Shown here in pieces: positions 33,701 to 44,330 of a stretch of 64,000 nt of DNA. The position numbers were made by a program, and so were the translations under genes. The notes beneath the pieces are model-generated. The model saw nothing but the letters and a program-made list of their open reading frames with translations. It made no database searches and was not told the origin of the DNA. The DNA is from Caprimulgus europaeus. Lineage: Eukaryota > Chordata > Aves > Caprimulgiformes > Caprimulgidae. The DNA lies in NCBI GenBank assembly GCA_907165065.1, contig OU015541.1:7698501-7762500 (forward strand). The letters are read 5' to 3'. Numbering within the stretch: the stretch's first letter is position 1; every line of letters starts with the position of its first letter.

Positions 33701-34892
33701 TATTAGAGTGTCTGAGAGAGATCAAACATTGCTGGCATCTTCACCCACACACGGCTGATTTACAGGCAAGCTGATAAAGTGCTGCAGCTCACTGTCAGAA
33801 GTACATGACAGCTCCTCTAGCTCTATGGATAAATTATTGCTGAAGCCCATGATAACATTTCTCCACCTAGCAACCAAACATAACAGGATGTGGCTTTTAG
33901 TACTCAGAGCCAGAATGATACAAAGAGAAAACACAGAAACTCTGTAAGCAGCGAGGTAGCACACTGAGAAAGGCAGGCATGAATAGATTTTCACGCGTAT
34001 GCACACACGCTCATTGTGTGTATATCTATATCGGCTCTGCTGGCATAAAACTGACTTTGTGTTAGAGCTGTGGATTTGGAAATACACATGCCAAAATGCA
34101 CAGAATTGGTGCAGGCAATGACTGCAGAAGCGGGACAGCAGTGATGGCAATCATGCACACATGCAAACTGAAATGCAGGATGGAGGGAAGGGTCCTTGTA
34201 TGGGTGTTTGTGACTGTACAGCTCACCCATATACCCAAGGCTACACTGCATGAGGAACATATATGGAAAACACTAGGTGTTCCCTTTTACTTGGAAAAGT
34301 GCCAGTGATATGGAACCAGCAAATGAGCCAGATTTGAATAACCCTATCTTGCTTTAAAAAAAAGCGAATCAAAATAATCCACTTCTTTAGAAGACAGCAC
34401 TAAAGAAAGGTGCAATTGAGATATTCTCTTTATTTTTATCAGGTGTCTTATAAAATAATAAGTTATATAATCTGATAAATATTGTATCATGGCTATTAGA
34501 CATTGGGACTGCTCTCAAAAATTAAATTGGGTTAATCAGAGCATGTACTATGTGCCTATAAAAGACTAAAACAGGCTCTGTCTCAGGAGCCAGATGCGAG
34601 TGCTTTTCAGAAACTGAGAATGTGACCCTGACAACTTAAAATCTAAGTTTACAGGTTACAGGTTCTGCTGCCTCAGATGCCTTTAACAAATTTTCTTTCT
34701 TTGAAATACTCTTCCTTATTTTAAAATTATTTTATCTCTTTGTTGCTCTATCAGAAGTCAACCCACAGAAGAGTAGGGAAATGAATATGGAAATAACTGT
34801 ATGAAAGAAATTATGAAACCTGTTTATCTGCAGTGTTCTGCCAAATGAACAATGAGAAAACGTGATTTTTTTTCTCCCTGTGGCTTTTTCAG
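33701..34892. other. Spacer with long minus frames, no recognised gene
   Basis: Minus frames of 142 codons (33722-34150) and 89 codons (33991-34260) overlap in different registers, which is typical of chance or of conserved non-coding sequence rather than a gene. TGTG/CACA-rich words occur at 33990-34025. Nothing else recognised. Confidence 0.4.
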
Positions 34893-34918
34893 TTGCAAGA
34901 ATTCAGAAAAGGTGAGAG
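34893..34918 (+). other. Candidate 19- or 26-nt micro-exon
   Basis: A long, very strong pyrimidine tract (34866-34890) ends in TTTTTCAG. It is followed by TTGCAAGAATTCAGAAAAG and then two overlapping donors: GTGAGAG (exon of 19 nt) and GTAAGTGAG (exon of 26 nt). The GTAAGTGAG donor is near-perfect. Neither length is a multiple of three. The frame reading LQEFRKGE is open. I cannot name a gene; the quality of both splice sites makes it one of the better micro-exon candidates. Confidence 0.25.
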
Positions 34919-35000
34919 GTAAGTGAGAAATTCTGAGATGTAACAAATGTAGGCTGATTGTATCCCTTAAGTAATTCTTCATATGATTTGTTAGTTTGTC

Positions 35001-35046
35001 ATATTAAGGACTCGGTATTATTTATATTAAGGACTCAGAATTGTTT
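35001..35046. repeat. Tandem duplication, 23-bp unit x 2
   Basis: Two adjacent 23-bp units (first starts ATATTAAGGACTCGG, second ATATTAAGGACTCAG) differ at three positions. The lack of spacer indicates a simple local duplication. Confidence 0.9.
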
Positions 35047-35069
35047 ATCTGCAAACTGAGATCTAAGAC

Positions 35070-35260
35070 CAATTTGCATTTTTACGTTTCAATTGTGTTT
35101 CTTTGGTCACTGCTGTGATTGAATGTAGTCCCAGCAAGCAAGCTCACAAGTTGGCTTAATTAACCATTTGCACTTGCCAATACCTGCACAACTGCGTTAT
35201 TTGCATGCACCTTTATGAAAACATGGACCTGACTAGAATGTTGTCCTTATTAATAAGCAT
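35070..35260. promoter_or_regulatory. Possible conserved non-coding element with homeodomain-type cores
   Basis: A unique stretch with GCTTAATTAACCATTTGC (TTAATTAA core), TTATTTGCATGCACC (octamer-like ATTTGCAT) and ATTAATAAG within 100 bases. Such clusters of homeodomain and POU-type sites are common in developmental enhancers. Motifs this short are also frequent by chance, so the call is tentative. Confidence 0.2.
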
Positions 35261-35694
35261 GTTCTTGGGTGGTGTACTTGAAGTATATCTTACCTTTCTG
35301 CCTACTGCAGGTTAAGTGCAAGGGTGGAATCAGAATCTGTGATTGTTCATCTTATTTAAAAATTTCCACCTAATTTTACCATGTACTATGCAGACTTACA
35401 GACACATTACAGGTTGGTTTCTTTCGGACCTCATGGGAAGATTTAACAGTGCAACTCTTGTAAAAGCCAACAGAAATTGCATGGCTTAATCCTTGTATGC
35501 TGCATTGAAAAATTACCCATAAATATTTCACCATTATGTTTTATTATTAGAGTCAAATTTGTTTTATGTACTACTTATTTAAGGGATAATAGGGTAGGTG
35601 TCCCATTTTATGAGGCAATAATCTGGTTCATGTTGGCTCCATAGTTTATCCCTACCAGTGAGCTGCATTATTGCCAAGGGACATGGGGAGCTTG

Positions 35695-35775
35695 TCTTAT
35701 TATAGTAATAATACCTTACATTTCCACAGTACCTTTCCTCTAGAATGATCCTAAAGCACTTTAGAAATCCTATTT
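35695..35775 (-). mobile_element. Probable ancient SINE relic (MIR/L3-like), antisense 3' end
   Basis: TAGTAATAATACCTTACATT, then CCACAGTACCTTTC and GATCCTAAAGCACTTTAGAA resemble the antisense 3' end of amniote SINEs (taataatacctagcattt...agcacttttc... gatcccaaagcgctttacaaa). The 139-codon minus frame covering it (35579-35998) is therefore likely not a gene. Confidence 0.5.
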
Positions 35776-37329
35776 GATTTTTGACAACTGGGGTCATCTC
35801 AAGGATTATTTCATTAATGCCAGTTCTGGAGTCAAGAGAGAAACCAGACTTCAAACCATCTAGATATCCTCTCTTGAATCTCTGAAAACATTTGCTGTTT
35901 ATACATCTTTTATTCTGATAGCTGGGTGTACATGTGCAGAGGATGAAATTCCAAATATTGATGGGTGTCCCTGGTTGTGGGACCATGGGACTGTACACTC
36001 TGTAAGCAGAATGCGGTGTCCTTCAGTTCAGATATCCTGTAAATGTCTCCTTGTAAGGTACATCAGACACAGCTCTCTGAGGAGGGGTTGTGAGAGCTGG
36101 ACTGCAGGTGTGTGCAGACAGCCCTCACATTTATTGGGAGGATTGTTTGAAACCAGATCAAAGGGGAATGATTCCCACCCCTTCATTAGGTAATGCTCAT
36201 CCTTCAGATGGTTTAGGTTACATATCTTCAGCATGGCCATGATGTTAGTTAATGTTAGTGCCCTTTTGGTAGACGTGGGTGACAAAGGCACCCATTCCAC
36301 TTTCTTTTGTGTAGGTTAGATTTGAAGTAAGCTTAGCCTAGGCTGCTGTTATTTTTCCTGAATACCAGTGACTGAGTATAAAACCGAAGCTGTGTGACAG
36401 CCAGAAGTGTCGATGTGTGCCCGTTCCCAGCTCCCTTCTACAAGCCTGTGCCACATGGAGTCTCGGTTAGTCTCTGAATAATGTTATCTAACGTCTGTGC
36501 CTCACGTGCCCAGCCCTTCAGCAAACGTTGTGTGCCACAGCAACAAAGCATCACATCACTCAGTATTTCAGGCCCCTGGATGACTTCAGAGCTTATGATT
36601 CCAGCATTTCCTCTCAGCTACAGCCTGCCCTAGGGAAAAGACTTGCCAAATGGAGATTAGGCTTGCATTTTATTAAAAGTAAAAAAAGGATTTACCTACA
36701 AATATTGTGAGTTTTTTGCTTTTTCTGTTGCTTCTCTCTTTTATATTTTTTCTTCCTTTTGTTCTTTCTTCAGATGTGAATGCAAAAAGACAAAAAACTT
36801 GTAGGTTTTGCTGTAATATGAGTATCTAATAATTTCCAGTAATAGAAGTAGTTTATTTCTACTTGAAAGTTGAAGCCAGCTCTGATGAAGTTATACAGTC
36901 TTTGATAAAATAAGATCTATAAGGCTGAGTTTGCTCTCAACATCCCAGTCACAAGGGCATTAGCTACTCAGAAGGCAGTGTTACTTGTTCTTCCCTTATC
37001 CAAAATCTCAGGCTGACCTAAAAAACTTTACCAACTAATGCCTCATTGAAATCACCAGATTTCCACATTAAGTTAGGATTTTACAACTTGAATTTTCCCC
37101 ATGGGAAAAAAAAAAATCTTTAACAAAATTTTCCAGTTTTGCTTACTTGCATCTTGCATGATTCAGCATTCTCAGAATATACTATTTTATTTAGTGTTGG
37201 AGGAAAAAAGGATCACTTTCTGCCATCTTCATAGAGAATTAGTTGACCAACCAGATTTTTAAAATATTAGTGCCTAGCTGTTCTAGTAGTTGCTTAAAAG
37301 GTTTTTTATTAGCCCCTGCCTGTGTTTTT
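35776..37329. other. Spacer, no recognisable gene
   Basis: Contains T-rich runs and short frames (35975-36193, 36028-36300, 36528-36710) with no domain or splice support. Confidence 0.5.
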
Positions 37330-37405
37330 GAGTACCTAAAGATCTCAAAACATTTCATTTAATTTTACTTCAGCATTGTGGCAAAGGGATAATGCTTTCA
37401 TTAGA
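37330..37405 (-). mobile_element. Probable ancient SINE relic (MIR/L3-like), antisense
   Basis: GAGTACCTAAAGATCTCAAA, then ACATTTCATTTAATTTTAC, CAGCATTGTGGCAAAGGGAT and AATGCTTTCATTA resemble the antisense 3' part of the same SINE group (catctaaagatctcaaagcactttacaa...). More diverged than the copy at 21.6 kb. Confidence 0.4.
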
Positions 37406-37467
37406 TCTATCATCCATTCACAAAATATAGCTCTGTGCGATATTAACATCAGTAAAACAAATCATAC

Positions 37468-37490
37468 TGTGCCTCAACTTTCCCCCATTA
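37468..37490 (+). mobile_element. Possible short SINE fragment, sense orientation
   Basis: CTGTGCCTCAACTTTCCCCC resembles the conserved ctgtgcctcagtttcccc word of MIR-type cores. It lies about 60 bases from the antisense fragment at 37330-37405 and has opposite orientation, so it would be a separate insertion. Very short. Confidence 0.3.
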
Positions 37491-37888
37491 GTAACTGAAT
37501 GGATGTCTTGCCTCACCCAGGCAACAGGATATGTCAAAAGTTCATTGGATTTATGGATAACAAATCACTAGCAATCTTTCAAGCATTGTGCAAATTATCA
37601 AACATTATTTTATGTCACTGAGTGAGCTGACTGGGCCATGATTCAGGCATGTGCTGAAGCACCTTGTTGACTTCAGCATCTAAATATCTAAAATGAGTAT
37701 TTAAAATGAGAGAGAGAAATGTTTTCCTCCTTCCCTGGAGAAATGAGTAGGAGATTAGTTCTTAATCTCATACCTCAGGAACTATCAAAGTTTATCAAGG
37801 AGTTCAGCACCTAGTATTTTGAATACCTGGATCTACTTTTCTCCTTTTCATTATTTGTTTCTTTTGTTTATTTTTTGTTCTGTTTTGG

Positions 37889-37913
37889 TTTTTTTTTTGG
37901 GGGGGGGGGGGGG
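37889..37913 (+). repeat. T10-G15 homopolymer junction
   Basis: Ten T are followed directly by 15 G. A G15 run is unusual in this AT-rich region, can form stacked G structures, and is prone to sequencing and assembly length error. Confidence 0.9.
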
Positions 37914-40525
37914 TTGCTTGCTTATTATAAAATTTTAGGCTTTCATAACTTCAAGAAAGTTGATAGTCCAAGAAAAAAGTTGCATATATCTCATTATATT
38001 AAAATGTTAACATTTCTAATATTTCCTAACAACATCACTATAAACTAAAGATTGGAATGAAAAGATCTATGACAAAAGTGGAGCCTAGAGACATTTAATG
38101 TGAATGCGTTTCAGGGGTAGCTCAGGATTTGTTTTGGAAATGTATAGAAGATTATAGAAAATTGGTTCAATTATGCCCTCAATTACAATGTGTAAACTCA
38201 TTGTACTCTGCAACTGATTGCAGAATTGGGACCAAACAGTGTATATTGAGAAAGATGATGTAGCCTTTATGTTGATTTCATCTTTTTTTGCTGGTGTATC
38301 ATGCTCTATGTTACTGTCTGTTATTTATGTGAGACAGTTATCCTTTGTTATCCAATCATTATTTTTTGAAATAATAACCTGGATAGAGCCTGGAGGGGGA
38401 GTCTCATGACTGGTGAAGGTCCCATTCCTAACGGAAACAGGGGTGCATTTTCCTCATCTAGAGCAGTAACCTCTGAGCAAGTAAGGCTTTTCAGTTTCCA
38501 GAAGGCATTCCAGTCCAGTTGCCAATGAAGGTGCCAGTAATCATTTTGCTGGTTTTATAGGATAGTTTTCTGCTTCATCAGACACCACTGAGCAACTGTT
38601 ATTAATAGTCATGGAAATTTTGGCTGAGTTAGGAGACTAGCTATGATGAAGGCTGATAGGTACTTGACAAACACTGAATTTTTTTGTTACTGCTTACATC
38701 ACGGAACTCCTAGCACTCACAGGAATTAGGAGGCTTTTCCAAATCAATACCTATGGCCAGAGCCAACAAACAGAGCATGATAGAACACGTACAAAATATG
38801 AAACAAGTACTGCGGTCCATATTTGCAAAGAACTTTGTGAACATAGATCATGACTTACAAAGCCAAAGGAAGACATCAGAACAGTTAACAAATGTTGTTT
38901 GTCTGCTGTGTTGATTGGCTCTGAGAATACATGGATCCATGGTTTTCAGTTAGGCTTGCATGATTTAGCTGATCGTATTTAACAAAATCTGGCAAGATCT
39001 TCTTGTACCCCGTGAATGAGCTCCCAAAATGTACAGCATATAATTGCCTCCTGTTTTTTTCAAATTAAAGCCTCTAGCAGCCAGGAGATTCTACAGTTCT
39101 CTGAGTATTCAGACAATTGAAATACAATAAAAAAAGAATCCTTTTCTATGGCTCGGGGTTTTTTTTTGAGGCTGTGGATATTAGGATTTAGATGTGTGAT
39201 GCTTGTGTGATCAGCAATACAATTCTATATTCATGAGAAATTAAAATATGAAGTATAGTGTAAAGTAGCTGTTGCATTCATGCTTTATCTTGAAACAGTA
39301 ATTGAATACCTTCTAAGTGCTGAATCCTGAAGGGGTGGAAAAAAAATCTATATGGTTATTTGGCATTCTTTTATGCTTCGGGAGTTCACCCATCCATACT
39401 AATTTATTAAATGCCTTCATATTTTGGCCTTCCAAAATCCGACCAAATATGTTTCATATGCAATGTCTTCATTATCTTGTGCTTTATCAGAAGAGAGGAA
39501 GAGGGGACTGAATTTCCATGAATTCTCATTGTTGTTATCTCTCTGAATATGCAGCCCAGACAAAGAACTCTTTGAATGTAAAGTAAGAGAAGTGCTAACG
39601 TTCAGCTATAGCTTGATGCTGAACTCTTACAAGCATGAAAACCCTTCTCACATTTCAGTGCATGCAGTCTCTGGCTGCTAATATACAATAAAAGAAGGCA
39701 CAGTGAAGCCCTAGCACCATGGGAAGTTTTTAGTAGTCTGTTGAAGGTGCCATTCATCACATTATTGAGTGCATCTGTGATCTGATCAGCTTCCTCGACT
39801 CCCATTAAAATGGAAAATAAGGGCTGCATAGGTTCAAGTACCTTTTAGGTCACTAGCACCTTGCAAAACCTGTGTCTCCAAAAGGTGCCTGACCTGTAAC
39901 GGAGGGGACACTCTGCTTGGGATACTTTGCCCATCATAAATTTATTGGCTATTTTGTTCTTAGGACTTGAGCTACTTCAGCACCAGCTCAGATGTCACTC
40001 CACTATGCTGCTCTCCTGGATGCAAACACAACAAAAATGTGGTGCTTTTCCACCAAGACTTCTATCCCAACACACTTTTGTTGCCTGCAGTATTTCACAG
40101 GAAGTGTAAACAGCCTGCCTCCTCTTGGAGTTCAGCAATAGCCAAGTTCCTGGCAAAAATATTGACAGAAAGCAAAAGCTCCCTGTAGCTACAGAGGGTC
40201 TCGGAGAGCTTAGGTTAGATCTATGGCCTTCCAAACCGCTGAAGGCTGAGAGAATTGTGGAATTTGGCTCTGCTAGGCTGCCTCCTTCCTGCACCAAAAT
40301 TTCAACACAAACATAAAATGAATTTTTTTTTCTTCAAACATACTTAATTGCTTTCAAGTTTTGGCACTTCTGTTACTATTGGATTTCCAGGGCGTCCCAT
40401 GGTAATGATTAGAACTAAGCAAATACCTCAAAATATTTTCCATGAAAACTCCCTTGAATAAAACATTGAATAGCCTTCAGCTGTGTTCACACCCCTTTCA
40501 TATTTGCTTTCTCTGAATATTCCAG
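37914..40525. other. Spacer, no recognisable gene
   Basis: Unique AT-rich sequence. A 12-bp perfect palindrome (CATGGATCCATG) lies at 38930-38941. Frames at 39317-39511 and 39602-40316 overlap on both strands and show no domain. Confidence 0.5.
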
Positions 40526-40680
40526 TGACTGATTTATGGGCAGAAATGTTAACTGAAACAGCAATTTTTAAGAGAATGTTGCATAACATTTATGGAAAGC
40601 AGATTTTAAATATGGATATAGTAACTAAATGCAGTCTAATTGGAGCAAAAATAATACCAGGTGATTTGAGTCCACTCAGT
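40526..40680 (+). other. Candidate internal exon, 155 nt (unidentified)
   Basis: A long pyrimidine-rich tract (40490-40523) ends in TATTCCAG; the segment ends CACTCAGT|GTAAGTAAA, a good donor. Between them one frame is open: two bases then 51 codons, phase 1 in and phase 0 out. The peptide contains TDLWAEMLTETAIFKRM and HNIYGKQILNMDIVTKCSL, with balanced composition and no low complexity. I recognise no family. This is the best-supported coding-exon candidate on the plus strand, but it stands alone and could be a pseudo-exon. Confidence 0.28.
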
Positions 40681-41578
40681 GTAAGTAAACCACCTCAGTG
40701 TCCAAAATTGCAAACAACACTAACAAAAGAAGTCTCTGTCCACCACAGAGGCCAAAAATTAAGACCGCATACAGACAAAATTTAGGAGATACTTAATGAG
40801 TTCTGAAAAATGCCTGAGCAGCGTATGTGTCCAGCCCCTGTTGACAAAATATCTTCACAAATCTGGACACAACTCAAAATAAATGTTGGATTTTAAATAC
40901 ATTTGAAAAATGTGGAAGTAATTCAAAGTTAATTGTGAACAGGAGAAGAGACTGAACTCATTGACTGAGTTGTTTACTATGAATAAGTTGATTGGCCTTA
41001 CTAATGATACAGGATTCTTGGCTGCTTCTTGAAGACTTCATTGTCAAAGAACAAATATTTGCATATTGCTCCTCAACATCATTAATTTTGTTTTGGAAGG
41101 TGAGTCATTAAGACCTACATTTTAAAAAGTGTACAAATATTGCATGTCTAATTTGCATCAGTGTCTAATGTGTGCATAAATCAGGTGAGATTGCACAGAG
41201 ATGACCAATCACGGCCTCCGTGGATGTGCAAGGATGCATACAGGCAATTCATGTTATCAATTGCACTTAAAAAAAAGGCTGAACACATTTTTTAAATAGA
41301 GTCTTAAAACTCTCAATTTTTGCATAAGAAGCTCCTATCCATTCTGTAGCATGTTCCAGAGAGAAATAGCTTTGCTGGTACAGGGAACCTTAGACGGATC
41401 TGCATTATTCCCCTATGAGTGCAAAAATATCTTCATGCAATATCTGAAAAAAACTCATTTAAATGCTCTGTGAATACAGCCCTTCCCAAAGGCCAAGATG
41501 TATTCATGTATTTTGGATGATCTTCAGCTAGAGAACTGTGCAGCTAATGCACCCATCTTACCAAGTAAGAGATTTAGG

Positions 41579-41609
<31 letters not shown>
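41579..41609. repeat. A16 run followed by (TA)n
   Basis: About 16 A followed by about 8 TA dinucleotides. Could be a decayed retroposon tail, but no element body is recognised upstream. Confidence 0.85.
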
Positions 41610-43233
41610 CTAAGTTGAAAAAGCCAGCCTACAGCCTCTAACCTAGATTCATGCTTTTAAGTAAAGATAGCCTGGGTATGTTCTTATTACCCAATTCCAA
41701 CAACAGCTAAGGTTAGTTCTTTAAAAATTAAGAGCCAGAGTATTTTCTTGGGGACATTTACACTATACTGTACCTTTTTCACCTTCCTGGTAAAATCTTT
41801 TAAAAGTATCAGAATCAAACAGCAATTCCAAGGATGGTGAGTGCTTTGTTTTCTTTTTCTACAAGAATGAATAGAAGGATTTTGAAGGCTAGAAATTATT
41901 AATGGATATTATGGATGCTTTACCCAAGAACCGGCAGAGTTCAAATTCAGACTAGATATCAGGTTACTAAAGATACTCCAAAGGCTACCAGATCTCAGGC
42001 AGGATGCATAAGTGAACACACTTTAGTTTCCCTTCCTTTCCTAAAAAGTAATTTGTTTACCCTACTGCTATCAGATGCTAAATTATTGTCTTTCTTTTAT
42101 TAATAAGACAGCTATTTTCTTAGCTTCTTGAACTTTTCTAAATTTTCTTACCACAAGCTCTGTTCATTACATTTCTTATCCCTAGACTGATAACAGGGTT
42201 TCTATAAAAATGAACATTCATGATCAAAGAGCAACTCTGTATCATAAACAAATTACAACAACTGGGCATGCTTTGAAATAACTTAACCTAATTAAGCTCA
42301 AACACTTTCACAAAAGCTTAAAAAAAAGTAGGTGTAATTGGAGCTCCATTCAGGTTCAGCTGACTTCATATTTTTAGTTGGTTTGGCATTTTTTTTTTCT
42401 TCCCCTTTTAGAGCTTTGCATAAACAAAACATTTTGACAGTGTTGCCTTCCTGGGAAAAATGTTGGTGGTGCTGAAAATTCAGATTTCCAAATGAAATGC
42501 AGTTCTAATTGCTCATTTTCACAGTTCTTGTAATTCACATGAAACGTCCATGCCAAATGCAGATCTCATTGGCATGTGACTATTTCACAACTGTGTAATA
42601 CTCAGGCGCGTTCAAGTACGTGTCACTGGGTTGGTACCCATCATGTGCTGGAATGCCAGTTGTGTGCACAGCTGAAATGCACCTGCATGGATTTTTCTTA
42701 TCAAACTCATTTACAAATTAAGGGCTTGTTTTTGAGAAGTGAAATGGCAATCCCTGTGGCACCACTGTCTTAAACTCCATTGTGTGTCAGGCATGATCAG
42801 TAGCGGTATGTGTTACTCCAGCCACAGGCTGTCTTCATTATGGAAGATCAACGTTTAGTTGAGACTATGGATGCTCAAATTTTAGTATCTAATTTATGAT
42901 CTCACTTTCTACCTCCATTTAAAAAGCATTGTGTAAAACTTTTCTCAAGTATTTATAGATTATAAAACACCAAGTTACGAGGATTGATTATCTCCTGAAA
43001 TCTGATTCTGGGCTGATTTACAATAATATTACATCTGAATCCTCTATTTCCTCAAGGCAGTTGTTTTAAGGGTACAGAAAACACCTGTGAATGGTAAAAT
43101 GGCACAGAAAAAATCTCTTTATCAAAACATCAATTATCTTAAAAATACAATTAATAAATCTTTTGTAATTTATACAGAATTCTGTATTTCCCACATCACC
43201 ATAAAAACTGAATGCTTTCTAGTAGAGATTAAA

Positions 43234-43258
43234 ATATTATTATTATTATTATTATTAT
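43234..43258. repeat. (ATT)n microsatellite, about 8 units
   Basis: Uninterrupted trinucleotide repeat of about eight ATT units. Confidence 0.95.
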
Positions 43259-44099
43259 GTTGTGTGTTATCTAGTCTTTTCTTCTGTAGTGAATGATTTC
43301 CTGTTTTTTATAAGCTTTCAATTTTATTTATTTTTAATTTCATGATGAAAATAATTTGCTGTTTGCCTAGCTGTGGAATTTTCTTTAAAAGTTAGTAATT
43401 TTTTGAATACTCTTTACTTTTTTAATATCTGTTCTGCACTCAAATATCAGAATACAAGCTGTGATTGGAGTGTGGATAAATGTCTGTGTGAGTACCTCTA
43501 CCATAACGTATATCTAACAAGAATATTTGTGGAAAAAGAATTTCAGATGCATTCTTATCTACTCCTAGTATTCCTGCATAACTGTTAACATTATTTTTTT
43601 TTTCCTTTACATGTCCATGCTTGTAAAAGTTTGCTATACTGATGACTACTGAAGGCCTTAATGGAAACAAATTTATAATTTACAAATTTACAAATACATT
43701 TCAATAAATATTTGTGTTCTCTAATACACTTTTTTCCCCCATATTTATTCTCCTCCATTTCATGAGAAGAAAATTATCAGTAAAATTTCTTTTAATAATC
43801 GGGAAGTATTAGAAGTGCTAAGCCAAATCACCTGTAATTATATAACCTTCTGATTCTGACTGTGTTTAACAGATTAAATGTTCTGTCTTTACAACTTTCA
43901 AGGTTAAGTGCTCATAATGGGACATGCTGGTGAGTAGGTCATATAATCCACAGCAAGTGGTACTCAGCAAACCAAATGGAAGATAGTTATTAAAATCTAT
44001 GACATACAACTTTAATCTAACACTCAAATTATAAGGGAACCACTTGGAAAGAGCTAAAGGCTATTTGCAGGTTCAATATATTCACTTTGCTCTCAACAG

Positions 44100-44330
44100 T
44101 GATCAAAGTTTGAAACTTCACATGTCTTGGACTGGTGTAAGAGCTAATTTGGAGGAGCTGCAAAAAATACTGTTATATCCCCAAGCTACAGCGGTTTCAT
44201 AATTGGAGCCTTCTACCTGTGAAGGAGCGAGCAGCCGCTTGCATCGCACCGCTCTCAATAGGTTTACATCTTTGCATTTGTAAGGGTTAAAAGGCAGTTA
44301 AATGAATCTGAACACTGAGACAAATTACAC
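44100..44330. promoter_or_regulatory. Possible conserved non-coding element with local CpG cluster
   Basis: Four CpGs fall within about 26 bases (44228-44253: GCGAG, CCGCT, TCGCA, CCGCT), with another at about 44190 (AGCGG), in a region where CpG is otherwise rare. The surrounding sequence is unique and has no long open frame. This pattern suggests an unmethylated or constrained element such as an enhancer. Inference without alignment. Confidence 0.25.

Larger units (their letters stand above)
40681..44099. other. Spacer with simple repeats
   Basis: AT-rich sequence with an A-run joined to (TA)n at 41579-41609 and (ATT)8 at 43234-43258. A short stretch at 41190-41260 keeps two CpGs (ATCACGGCCTCCGTGG, itself partly palindromic). 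The segment 41036-41099 is open and ends at a GTGAGTC donor but has a poor acceptor. No gene supported. Confidence 0.45.

Noticed and set aside
33722-34150. 142-codon minus frame
   Set aside because: Overlapping frames in several registers, Cys/Leu-rich without a recognisable domain; about one frame of this length is expected by chance in the window.
35579-35998. 139-codon minus frame
   Set aside because: It runs through a SINE-like relic and has no splice or domain support.
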